Program-made: the position numbers and the translations under genes
The notes under the pieces: generated by a model
What the model was told of the DNA's origin: nothing
Database searches by the model: none
The model's input: only the letters and a program-made list of their open reading frames with translations
Source of the DNA: a virus
Direction: 5' to 3' (one strand)
IMG/VR virus record: IMGVR_UViG_3300044679_000070
Coordinates: 1-42,881 of that record
DNA: 42,881 nucleotides
Shown here: positions 24,615-31,178 of the stretch, piece after piece
How the letters are laid out: the number at the start of each line of letters is the position of its first letter
Numbering within the stretch: the first letter of the stretch is position 1

Positions 24615-25208
24615 ATGAGCACGGATGCCCACAAGGATCTCGCAGGGCTTGGTTGGGGAGATCTCGGCCGCTTCAAGGCGGCCGGGCGCTTCCCTGACGA
24701 CTATCCCGCGGACACGCTCACGTTCTACAGCCCGCGGGATCCTGGCGTGCATGAGGTGATCCTCTGGACGCTTCTCCAAGCCCGTCACTCGATCGTCGTG
24801 AACATGTACGGACTCGACGACGACGACGCGGTCGAGCTGATCGTCGAGGCGACTCGAAACGAGGACCTGTACGTGCAGCTCAACCTCGACTCCACGCAGG
24901 CTGGCGGCGTGCACGAGCGGGAGCTGCTGCAGAAGTTCAACCACGACGAGATCGGGAACAGCGTCGCTATCGGCCGCAGCATCCATGGTGCGATCTCGCA
25001 CCTGAAGGTGCTGATCGTCGATGGGCTCTATCTGGTGGATGGGTCGACGAACTGGTCCGAGTCGGGAGAGCGCAAGCAGGACAACCAGCTCACCCTCAGC
25101 CGCGAACGGCCCCGGTGCGCGGAGGCGCGTGCGATCGCGGACCTCAATCACGACGCGATGCTCCAGCAGATGCGAGCCAAGAGCGCCCGGGGCCGGCTGG
25201 TGCGATGA
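24615..25208 (+). CDS. Phospholipase D-family protein (single HKD motif)
   Basis: 197 residues, ATG 4 bp after the holin stop. Contains one HKD motif: HLKVLIVD (His129, Lys131, Asp136) followed by GSTNWS. Earlier strands (SIVVNMYGLDDDDAVELIVE, EDLYVQLNLDSTQAGGV) match the PLDc fold. Proteins with a single motif, such as the nuclease Nuc, work as dimers and cut nucleic acid, whereas two-motif enzymes cut phospholipids; length here favours a dimer. Placed in the lysis cassette, so membrane or DNA substrate are both open. Confidence 0.8.
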   Translation: MSTDAHKDLAGLGWGDLGRFKAAGRFPDDYPADTLTFYSPRDPGVHEVILWTLLQARHSIVVNMYGLDDDDAVELIVEATRNEDLYVQLNLDSTQAGGVHERELLQKFNHDEIGNSVAIGRSIHGAISHLKVLIVDGLYLVDGSTNWSESGERKQDNQLTLSRERPRCAEARAIADLNHDAMLQQMRAKSARGRLVR

Positions 25209-25387
25209 GGGCGCTCGCGATCATTGGTTGCACGGTCGGCGGTGCTGGCGTCGGGTTCGTTGTCGGCATCTTCTGGCCGACGAAGGGCGCCGACGATTTC
25301 GGTTTCGGCGCTGCCATGAACGGCGTGTGTGGCGCGTTTCTCGGCGGCGTGGCCGGGGTTGTCGCCGGGGCGGTTCTGTTCGCGTGA
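25205..25387 (+). CDS. Small two-segment membrane protein
   Basis: 60 residues in an ATGA overlap with the PLD gene. Two Gly-rich hydrophobic segments (LAIIGCTVGGAGVGFVVGIF and GAFLGGVAGVVAGAVLFA). Could be a second holin, antiholin or spanin-like helper. Last gene of the rightward late operon before a strong hairpin. Confidence 0.6.
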   Translation: MRALAIIGCTVGGAGVGFVVGIFWPTKGADDFGFGAAMNGVCGAFLGGVAGVVAGAVLFA

Positions 25388-25508
25388 TCCGCTGTCGCGC
25401 CGGGTAAGACCTTCGTTCGCGAGCCGTCCGCCTGACGCGGCGGCCTGACGGAGACATAGCCGCGCCGCTCACGACCGGGCGGCGTGGCGATCTATACCGA
25501 GAGGCGAT

Positions 25509-25539
25509 CCCTCCTGGCCCCCGTCTGGGGCTGGGAGGG
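25509..25539. terminator. Strong hairpin between convergent operons
   Basis: CCCTCCTGGCCCC (25509-25521) pairs with GGGGCTGGGAGGG (25527-25539), 13 bp with two wobble pairs and a 5-nt loop, followed by CTTTCGTCGTT. It lies between the end of the rightward late genes (25387) and the end of the leftward cargo genes (25549), so it can serve both directions. The rest of the gap 25388-25508 holds nothing I can identify. Confidence 0.7.
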
Positions 25540-25548
25540 CTTTCGTCG

Positions 25549-26580
25549 TTAAGGCTCGATGTCGAGCGTCGGCGAGGAGGAGGCTTGGAACTTGGCCACG
25601 AGCGCGTCGCGCTCTGCGCGACTGAGCGGGGGCTTGGGGAGCGGTGCGCTGCCGCTCATGCGCGGGAGGTAGGTAGGTGGCACAGCGAAGACCGGGTAGG
25701 GCCTCACCGGTCCGCCTTGCGCGTAGTAGCCCAGCGCCTGCTCGTAGTGCTGCCTGCCTGCCTCCGCGAGCAGGTCGTCGGGCACGAGCTGGCCGTGCTC
25801 CTTCGCGGCGTCCTCCAGGTGCTCGAGCTTGCACACGTCCGCGGCGTGCTCTTGGGCGAGAGCGCGGATCGCCGCGTTCTTCGGCGACGCGTACTCGTCG
25901 CTGGTCGCGAGGAGAACGACTTGGGCGTAGCGGGCGCGGAAGCCGGTGGCGTGCACGAGCAGCCCGATCGGCGCTGGCTCTTCTTTGTGGCGGATGTCGA
26001 CACCAGCGGCTTCGGCGACGTCGCCGGGCTTGAGCGACCCGTCGTGATCGTTCGCGGGGACGCCCCACGCTCTGACCGCCCCGGTGACGACGTCGCCGTT
26101 CCACCAGTTGGCTCCCTCGGAGAACCTGGCGAGTGCGTAGAGGCCGCACTCACAGTCGGGGTGGGGGGCGGTATGGCCGCCGTCGGAGAAGCCGAGGCAG
26201 GTTGCACAGGTTGCCTCATTGACCCCCGGTGTCCAAGTGCCGCCTATGCCCGTCGAGCCCAGCTGCCAGTCGGCGATCTGCCATGCGCGGTAGCCGATGA
26301 ACGCGCCGTGAAACGTCGGGAGATCAACGGGGTCAGGGTCGGTGCCCGCGTTGTGCGGTGGGATGCTGACCGACTGGCGGATCAGGTCCGTCAACGCTCC
26401 GACGGCGCCGCCCGGATGCACGATCGCGACGCGATCGTCTATGTCCGCGTTGAGCCTCCACCCGCAGCCGCGGCATTCCAGCTCAACGCGTTCTCTCGTT
26501 GGCATGGAGAAGCGCATCATCTGGACGTGGACGTCACGGCAAGCGCCGCAATGAGGGCAGCGCAGGGCGGAGGGGTTCAC
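25549..26580 (-). CDS. Zinc-ribbon cargo protein
   Basis: 343 residues, GTG start overlapping the stop of the small upstream gene (GTGA). Residues 8-40 form a zinc ribbon (CPHCGAC ... CRGCGW). The middle holds FIGYRAWQIADWQLGSTGIG, TWTPGVNEATCATC, and HPDCECGLYAL, a pattern I know from actinobacterial and phage proteins of unknown function ('GYR.W.........W.PG...A.C......H..P...C.CGlyA'). Leftward, opposite to the late operon, next to secreted proteins: likely expressed from the lysogen. Function unknown. Confidence 0.7.
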   Translation of the reverse strand: MNPSALRCPHCGACRDVHVQMMRFSMPTRERVELECRGCGWRLNADIDDRVAIVHPGGAVGALTDLIRQSVSIPPHNAGTDPDPVDLPTFHGAFIGYRAWQIADWQLGSTGIGGTWTPGVNEATCATCLGFSDGGHTAPHPDCECGLYALARFSEGANWWNGDVVTGAVRAWGVPANDHDGSLKPGDVAEAAGVDIRHKEEPAPIGLLVHATGFRARYAQVVLLATSDEYASPKNAAIRALAQEHAADVCKLEHLEDAAKEHGQLVPDDLLAEAGRQHYEQALGYYAQGGPVRPYPVFAVPPTYLPRMSGSAPLPKPPLSRAERDALVAKFQASSSPTLDIEP

Positions 26581-26714
26581 GCTCCGACTGGCTCCTTCTC
26601 CCGGTCCGGCACGACCACCGGCTCCGGTTCACGGTCGGGTATCGGCTCGGGTGTCTGCTCTGGTAGCGGGTCGCGGGTGACGCGGACCGGTATGCCTTTC
26701 CCAGGAAGACCCAT
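26577..26714 (-). CDS. 45-residue Pro/Glu-rich protein
   Basis: ATG at 26714; encodes MGLPGKGIPVRVTRDPLPEQ followed by a PEPIPDREPEPVVVPDREKE-type tail. Its stop overlaps the GTG of the zinc-ribbon gene, which supports it being translated. Disordered, unknown function. Confidence 0.5.
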   Translation of the reverse strand: MGLPGKGIPVRVTRDPLPEQTPEPIPDREPEPVVVPDREKEPVGA

Positions 26715-26769
26715 CGCCCGAATGGTGGCAGACCGGTGTGACGCCCTCGGCTCGGGTCGCCGCGGGGGG

Positions 26770-27210
26770 CTAGCAGCTGGACGCGGCGGCCTTGTACCAA
26801 GCCGGCAGCTCTCCGATGGCGATGTCGTGCTCGGCGGCGACGACTGTGGAGTAGGGCTCGGTCTCCTCGATGTTCCGTAGTACGCACGCGCATTGGGTGA
26901 ACGTGGGGCCGGACTGCTCGCAAGTCACGTCGAACGCCGATTCGAACGAGGATGGGTACTGCGACTCGTAGCCTGCACCTGTGTTGCCGGTCGCGCCAGT
27001 TCCGGTGTTGCCCGTGAAGCCGGTGCCGGTGTTCCCGGTCGACCCGGTTGCGCCCGTGAAGCCGGTGGCTCCGGTCCCGGTTGCGCCGGTCGCGCCCGTT
27101 GATGCGGGCGGCGGCGTGCTCGGGGTCACCGTGACCGTCTTGGTGGCGCCCCCGCATCCCACCAGGGCTACAGCGGCAGCGGCGAGTAACGCGGCTGCGA
27201 GGTTCTTCAT
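26770..27210 (-). CDS. Lipoprotein with collagen-like Gly-x-Thr stretch
   Basis: 146 residues, ATG with GGGAGGG just upstream. Signal peptide MKNLAAALLAAAAVALVGCG with lipobox LVGC, so exported and lipid-anchored at the cell surface. Residues about 38-78 are Gly-x-Thr collagen-like triplets (TGATGATGTGATGFTGATGS and on). The C-terminal 65 residues have three Cys and resemble small extracellular domains (SAFDVTCEQSGPTFTQCACV). A surface protein displayed by the lysogen is the natural reading; role (exclusion, adhesion) unknown. Confidence 0.8.
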   Translation of the reverse strand: MKNLAAALLAAAAVALVGCGGATKTVTVTPSTPPPASTGATGATGTGATGFTGATGSTGNTGTGFTGNTGTGATGNTGAGYESQYPSSFESAFDVTCEQSGPTFTQCACVLRNIEETEPYSTVVAAEHDIAIGELPAWYKAAASSC

Positions 27211-27252
27211 GGTCCCTCCCCTCGTTGAGCGGCCTGCGATCAGTTGCGCACC

Positions 27253-28314
27253 TTAGGAGGCCGACCTGCGGATGGCCACGGTGCTGAATCCACTGCTTGG
27301 AACGAAGCAGTACAGCCGCAGATTGGCGGAGTAGATCGTGTAGTGCTTGTCGATGCAGGTGTTCACGAACCCATCGGTTCCCTGATAGATCCGCTCGCCG
27401 GGACTCCAGATGCGGGAGCTGAATACCTGGCCCGAGAAGAGGACGGTGGCGCCGAAACGAACGGTCAGGCTGTACCGGTAGTTGTAGGCCCGGTTGAGAG
27501 CTGGGGCGAAGAGGCCAATCTCCCAACCCTTTGCGCTCGAGGATGTCTCATTCTCGAAGGTCAGGCCGGGCAGCGTGGGGAAGCGCCCAAGGTCATAGCA
27601 TGGCGTCAGGTCTACCACCGCTCTGCGGTGCTCGCCGCTCAGGACCGCTGTCAGCTGACCGGCCGATTGGAGCCAACAGTTCCCTGCCGGCGGATTCAGG
27701 ACCATCGCCGCAGCGAACTCGTTGGTCGAGACGTGGAAGTCCTCGGCCTCGTTGTGGTATTTGAAGGTTGGCGTCTGTCCGGCGACGGCGTTCACGGGTT
27801 GGGAGACGGACTGGTCACAGGTCACGGCCGTCTCGGCACCGCTCGTCCCGAACGTCTCGACGGTCGTCTGATACGTCACAACCACGAGGAGCGCCGGGTT
27901 GGTGGGTGCAGCCGTGAACGTGGCCAGAAGCGACGGATATGGCGCCAGGTTCCGCGGGTAGTCTGCCGCGGGAACCTGCTCGGAAGAGATGGTCTGGCTC
28001 GTCGCGGAGTTCTCGACGGAGAAGGTCATCGTGCCTGGGATTGGGCCGCTGTCCGTGATCGTTCCCGTGTCGAGTTCGGCGTATACGGGTTCGGGTCCGA
28101 AGGCGACCTGCGATCCGACTTCTATCGATAGAGATGGACCGGTGACGGAGTCACAGGCGGACCCGGGCGGCGTCGCGGCTGCAGCTGGCGCCGCTATGAG
28201 AGCCGCCAGCGCGAGGCCGACGGTCAGGGCGCCCCCAAGCCGCCGGGCCGATCTACCACAAAACCGGTCTGATTTTCTTGCGCGCTCGTTTATGGGTGGG
28301 TACGGTTTGGTCAT
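27253..28314 (-). CDS. Secreted protein, unknown
   Basis: 353 residues. N-terminal basic region of about 28 residues, then a signal peptide core (GGALTVGLALAALIAAPAAA) with AAA-type cleavage. The mature part is beta-rich with six or more Cys (SACDSVTG, VTCDQSVSQ, GNCWLQSAG, TPCYDLG, NTCIDKHY, LRLYCFV), consistent with a disulphide-bonded extracellular protein. No family recognised. Leftward with the lipoprotein and zinc-ribbon genes, so probably lysogenic-conversion cargo. An internal start would shorten the unusually long n-region. Confidence 0.75.
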   Translation of the reverse strand: MTKPYPPINERARKSDRFCGRSARRLGGALTVGLALAALIAAPAAAATPPGSACDSVTGPSLSIEVGSQVAFGPEPVYAELDTGTITDSGPIPGTMTFSVENSATSQTISSEQVPAADYPRNLAPYPSLLATFTAAPTNPALLVVVTYQTTVETFGTSGAETAVTCDQSVSQPVNAVAGQTPTFKYHNEAEDFHVSTNEFAAAMVLNPPAGNCWLQSAGQLTAVLSGEHRRAVVDLTPCYDLGRFPTLPGLTFENETSSSAKGWEIGLFAPALNRAYNYRYSLTVRFGATVLFSGQVFSSRIWSPGERIYQGTDGFVNTCIDKHYTIYSANLRLYCFVPSSGFSTVAIRRSAS

Positions 28315-28385
28315 CAGGTCGCGAGTGTGTACCGAGGGTCGGCGGAACTCGCAGCGGCAGGATCCGCGATGAAGGAGAGAGCCTC

Positions 28386-28604
28386 ATGGGGGACACGGAC
28401 GAGCGGCGACTCATAGTCCACCAGGGCGGTCACGGCGATGATGTGGCGACGAAGACCGCCGAGGCGTCGCGGGTTCTCGCGGAGCTGGCGGTCATGCTGC
28501 CCGCTTCGGACGTTTTGCAGGAGTCGGTGGAGGCGCTGTCGCGGTGTCTTTCTCGACGGCTGCGAGGAGTCCCGCCGCAACGAGCCGCTCGACCAGATCG
28601 TTGA
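28386..28604 (+). CDS. Small rightward protein antisense to the repressor 3' end
   Basis: 72 residues from an ATG with AAGGAGAG about 8 bp upstream. MGDTDERRLIVHQGGHGDDV followed by TKTAEASRVLAELAVMLPAS and LQESVEALSR looks like real helical protein; the last 20 residues are Arg-rich and lie opposite the repressor gene, overlapping its 3' end by 113 bp. Good ribosome site argues for, antisense overlap argues against. Confidence 0.45.
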   Translation: MGDTDERRLIVHQGGHGDDVATKTAEASRVLAELAVMLPASDVLQESVEALSRCLSRRLRGVPPQRAARPDR

Positions 28605-28971
28605 GCGACTGCTCGATGCGCGCGAGCGCGGCGGTTGTCGGGTCCTGGACCTCGAATGGGTCTGGGGTGCTGGTCTTGTCGGGTTCGGGAGCCATGAGAT
28701 CCGCGACATCGCACTCGAGGATTCGGGCGAGTTCCTCGAGCGTGTCGGGGTTCGGCTGGTGCAGGCCCTTCTCCCAGCGGTAGAGCTGGTTCTCGTTCAC
28801 GCGGCCGGACATCTGGCTGACGACATCGGGCCGGGATAGGTTCAGCGCTTCTCGGCGTTCGCGTATGCGTTCGCCCAGCCGTTCGAGGAAGGCGGCAGCC
28901 ATCAATTGCAGCCTAAGGCGCTGCGCGTGGCTTGTCCCCATCATTTGTCGCGACAGGTCTTGACGAGTCAT
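28492..28971 (-). CDS. Immunity repressor, XRE-family
   Basis: 159 residues. HTH at residues about 30-85 (LGERIRERREALNLSRPDVV, SQMSGRVNENQLYRWEKGL, PNPDTLEELARILECDVADL). Short C-terminal helix (ALARIEQSLNDLVERLVAAG) probably dimerises it; there is no LexA/CI-type peptidase domain, so induction is not by simple RecA-stimulated self-cleavage. Start at 28971 is favoured because the predicted leftward promoter places the transcript start about 3 nt upstream. Represses the divergent early promoter and keeps lysogeny. Confidence 0.8.
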   Translation of the reverse strand: MTRQDLSRQMMGTSHAQRLRLQLMAAAFLERLGERIRERREALNLSRPDVVSQMSGRVNENQLYRWEKGLHQPNPDTLEELARILECDVADLMAPEPDKTSTPDPFEVQDPTTAALARIEQSLNDLVERLVAAGLLAAVEKDTATAPPPTPAKRPKRAA

Positions 28972-29009
28972 TTCGCGAGTAGTATTGTCGCCACTAGATG
29001 ACGAGTCAA
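28960..29009. promoter_or_regulatory. Face-to-face promoters and twin operators of the immunity switch
   Basis: Rightward promoter: TTGACG (28960-28965), 17-bp spacer, TATTGT (28983-28988), start near 28995, ATG at 28998. Leftward promoter: TTGACT (complement of 29004-29009), 17-bp spacer, AATACT (complement of 28981-28986), start near 28974, ATG at 28971. The -10 boxes overlap by four bases, so only one promoter can be open at a time. The 10-bp word TGACGAGTCA (TGAC-N2-GTCA) occurs at 28961-28970 and 28999-29008, in each case covering one promoter's -35 and the opposite gene's start codon. These are the likely operators. Confidence 0.7.
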
Positions 29010-29243
29010 GCGGCCAATCAAATCGTGACGACCATCGGGCGCAACATCCGCTCCGCGCGGATCGCGGCAGGCCTCACTCAGCGAGCACTGGCCACCAAGC
29101 TGGGACTCGACATTCGGGCGGTGAATCGCTGGGAGCGCGCGGGCATCATGCCGAGCGCGCAGAACCTCGCGAAACTCGCCGATGAGCTTGGCCACGACCC
29201 AGGCTGGTTCTATACCGACCACGCCGAGCAGGCGGCGGCGTGA
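28998..29243 (+). CDS. Cro-like helix-turn-helix protein
   Basis: 81 residues, one XRE-type HTH: IGRNIRSARIAAGLTQRALA, TKLGLDIRAVNRWERAGIMP, NLAKLADELGHDPGWFYTD. First gene of the rightward early operon and divergent from the repressor. The start codon lies about 3 nt from the predicted transcript start, so the message is close to leaderless. Likely turns off the repressor promoter and favours lytic growth. Confidence 0.8.
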   Translation: MTSQAANQIVTTIGRNIRSARIAAGLTQRALATKLGLDIRAVNRWERAGIMPSAQNLAKLADELGHDPGWFYTDHAEQAAA

Positions 29244-29623
29244 TGTCGGATCGCGAGCCGAGGATCTCCGTGCGGCTGGATGTCTCCATCCAGCGCCCGC
29301 CTGCCCCTTGGTCGCCTGCGCTGCTCGCTGAGCTATTCGACTCGGCTTTCGGCCCCGGGTGGCGGAAGGAGCGCGCGAAGGCGGTCGATCTCAGCGGCGA
29401 GCAGCGGGATCAGCTCGGTGACCGCGTCGAGCATGTGCCGGTGGCCGTCGACTATGGCTTTCAGCTGATCGCTTCGGTCGCTGTTCGTCGTGATGGCGGC
29501 GACGATCTTGGCGATTTCGCGGTTCGCCATCTCGAAGCGTTGCGCGACCAGTTGGAGCGTGTTGTCGTCTGGTGCCGCGATGAGGCGGAAGCTAACCGCT
29601 CCGACACCGGCGAGCAAGCATGA
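29243..29623 (+). CDS. Early protein, unknown
   Basis: 126 residues; ATG in TGATG overlap with the Cro-like gene. MSDREPRISVRLDVSIQRPP and WSPALLAELFDSAFGPGWRK look natural; the second half is highly charged. A leftward frame over 29333-29617 is also open, codes a coiled-coil-like protein and has slightly higher GC in its third codon position, so the strand choice is uncertain. The ATGA overlap at the 3' end favours the rightward gene. Confidence 0.45.
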   Translation: MSDREPRISVRLDVSIQRPPAPWSPALLAELFDSAFGPGWRKERAKAVDLSGEQRDQLGDRVEHVPVAVDYGFQLIASVAVRRDGGDDLGDFAVRHLEALRDQLERVVVWCRDEAEANRSDTGEQA

Positions 29624-29865
29624 CCCCCAGGTTTTTCAGTCTCCGCGTCGTCGTGTCCCGCGCGTCCACCCTGCCGGGTGCCCATAGCGGCGTGCGGCTC
29701 TCCTCCCGCACGACGGCACGGAGAAACCTTGACGGTCTTGCCGCGCCCCCGGCAAGCGAGCAGGCTGGAGCCGCCTCCGTGGCCGGTCTGCTCACCGTTG
29801 CGCGTCGCCCGTCCTCGTCCCGCGGGCGGCGCGCAACCCCTAACTCCACGGGGGCGACGGGATGA
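29620..29865 (+). CDS. Arg/Ser-rich early ORF, doubtful
   Basis: 81 residues joined by ATGA overlaps to the genes on both sides, which is the main support. Composition (Arg, Ser, Ala, Pro) is unlike a folded protein: RFFSLRVVVSRASTLPGAHS. May be a poorly conserved small protein or a spacer with a chance frame. Confidence 0.4.
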   Translation: MTPRFFSLRVVVSRASTLPGAHSGVRLSSRTTARRNLDGLAAPPASEQAGAASVAGLLTVARRPSSSRGRRATPNSTGATG

Positions 29866-30470
29866 GCTACCGGGTCGATCCGGACGCGTACTGCACCGAG
29901 GACGGGTGCACGAACCCGCGTGCGACGGGAATGGACGTGTGCGCTCAGCACGTGTATCTCGGCCGGTTGAGCGGCCAGCCGTTCTACCAGCGCGAGGAGG
30001 AGCAGCTGGATCCGGAGGTGGCGGCGCTGAAGGAGCTGTTCGCGCTCGACGCCGCCCCCGAGCCAGCGGCGGGACTGCGTGCCGCGGTGTCGCCTGTCGA
30101 GGCTTACGACCGGGCGATGCGGCTTCTCGCCCGGGTGCCGGACGGATCGAAGATCAAGGCCGTCGGCGAAGCGCTCCGCGTTGACGGCACAGAGCTGGTG
30201 AAGCTGTGTTTGGCGCGTGTCGCGGCGACGATGGAGGCGTGCACGGCTGATGAGGCTGCGGCGTCTGACGAGCAGGACGAGGCGCGGCTGATCGCCGGTC
30301 ACTTGTACGGGATGGCAGTGGAGATTTTCGCTGCCGGGCTTGAGGTTGGCCGCAGCGAGATCCGGCTGCCGTCGCTCGGCCCGTCCGAGTTCGAGATGGA
30401 CCGGCAGGACGACATGCTGCTCGATGCGCAGGACGCTGAGGCGGCCGAGCGTGAGGACGGCGAATCGTGA
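29862..30470 (+). CDS. Early protein with N-terminal Cys cluster
   Basis: 202 residues. N-terminus has YCTEDGCTNPRATGMDVCAQH, a CxxxxC...CxxH zinc-binding pattern. The middle is helical (EVAALKELFALDA, YDRAMRLLARVPDGSKIKAV, VKLCLARVAATMEACTADEA). Possibly a nucleic-acid-binding early protein. No family recognised. ATGA and GTGA overlaps at both ends. Confidence 0.6.
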   Translation: MSYRVDPDAYCTEDGCTNPRATGMDVCAQHVYLGRLSGQPFYQREEEQLDPEVAALKELFALDAAPEPAAGLRAAVSPVEAYDRAMRLLARVPDGSKIKAVGEALRVDGTELVKLCLARVAATMEACTADEAAASDEQDEARLIAGHLYGMAVEIFAAGLEVGRSEIRLPSLGPSEFEMDRQDDMLLDAQDAEAAEREDGES

Positions 30471-30757
30471 ACCCGGGCGAGGTCATTGCGGTCACGTTCT
30501 GGGGTCTCGTCGTGACCGGCTGCGGGTATGGGCTCTCCTGCGACCTGCGCCGCTGGCTCGGCAGGCGCGTCACCCGCCGGCAGCTTCTCGCGCTGAACGC
30601 CGAGCTTGATCGCGCCCTCGAGTATCAGAACGCGGTCAACGCGATGCTCGCCGCGCAGATCCCGTTCCCGGACGGCGAGACGTTGGACAGGCTCCGCGTT
30701 GAGCTGGCTGAGATCCAGAATCTCCCGACCGTTGAGCCGGTCAGGCGGCTGCGATGA
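30467..30757 (+). CDS. Small single-pass membrane protein with coiled coil
   Basis: 96 residues, GTG start in GTGA overlap. N-terminal hydrophobic segment (EVIAVTFWGLVVTGCGYGLS), then basic RRWLGRRVTRRQ and a helix (LLALNAELDRALEYQNAVNA). Suggests a membrane anchor with a cytoplasmic coiled coil. Unknown role. Confidence 0.5.
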   Translation: MNPGEVIAVTFWGLVVTGCGYGLSCDLRRWLGRRVTRRQLLALNAELDRALEYQNAVNAMLAAQIPFPDGETLDRLRVELAEIQNLPTVEPVRRLR

Positions 30758-30972
30758 CCGCGCACGCCTTCTCGAGCAGCTCGGCCGTCGCGGCTTCGAT
30801 GCTCGACGCGTACACGTGCCCGCAGACCCGCAAGCACGGGTTCGCGAGCCGGGCGAAGGCGCGCCGGTTCATCAATAGCCGCAAGGGCAGCCCAGGCTTC
30901 GTCGCCCGCAACGAATACCGCTGCCCCTCATGCGGGCAATGGCATATCACGAGCCAGGGCAGCGCGCGGTGA
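30754..30972 (+). CDS. Small zinc-finger-like protein
   Basis: 72 residues in an ATGA overlap. AYTCPQTRKHGFASRAKARR and YRCPSCGQWHITSQ give C...H / CPxCGxWH ligands, a layout common in short actinophage proteins ('C.....k..f.s...A......k......YrCp.Cg.WHlts'). Probably nucleic-acid-binding. Confidence 0.65.
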   Translation: MTAHAFSSSSAVAASMLDAYTCPQTRKHGFASRAKARRFINSRKGSPGFVARNEYRCPSCGQWHITSQGSAR

Positions 30973-31178
30973 AGCTCCTCGCGTTTTTCACTGGCCGCCT
31001 GCTGCGCGACCCGGACGCTGAGCGTCGCCGCCAGCTCATCGGCGAGCGCGCCGCGACCCTCCAGCTCTACAGCACTTCCACCCGCCGGGTGACCGGCACC
31101 CCAAAAAACGCGCCCGGGCTGCGATCAACACCCCGGGCGCACGACCACGGAGGCACCCGTGACCGCAGCGAACATTGA
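30969..31178 (+). CDS. Small basic protein, C-terminus doubtful
   Basis: 69 residues from a GTG in GTGA overlap. The first 38 residues are plausible (MKLLAFFTGRLLRDPDAERR); the rest crosses a perfect hairpin preceded by a run of A and reads like untranslated spacer. Might end early in nature, or the hairpin may be inside the coding part. Confidence 0.4.
   Translation: MKLLAFFTGRLLRDPDAERRRQLIGERAATLQLYSTSTRRVTGTPKNAPGLRSTPRAHDHGGTRDRSEH
31103..31140 (-). terminator. Leftward-oriented intrinsic terminator shape
   Basis: GCGCCCGGG (31110-31118) pairs with CCCGGGCGC (31132-31140) around a 13-nt loop. Six A precede it at 31103-31108, so on the leftward strand the hairpin is followed by G and six T, the classic terminator form. 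Rightward it has no T-run and lies 18 bp before the next GTG and close to its GGAGG. Confidence 0.55.

Noticed and set aside
25585-26880. 431-codon rightward open frame across the cargo genes
   Set aside because: It lies opposite the zinc-ribbon gene, whose Cys motifs and coupling are clear; the rightward frame has no motif and shadow-like composition.
28946-28955. Perfect palindrome TGTCGCGACA as a third operator
   Set aside because: It lies inside the repressor coding sequence and does not share the TGAC-N2-GTCA half-sites of the two proposed operators.
29333-29617. Leftward coiled-coil-like ORF
   Set aside because: Left out of the features because it has only a TTG start, no ribosome site and no leftward partner; kept as a finding because the strand choice is uncertain.
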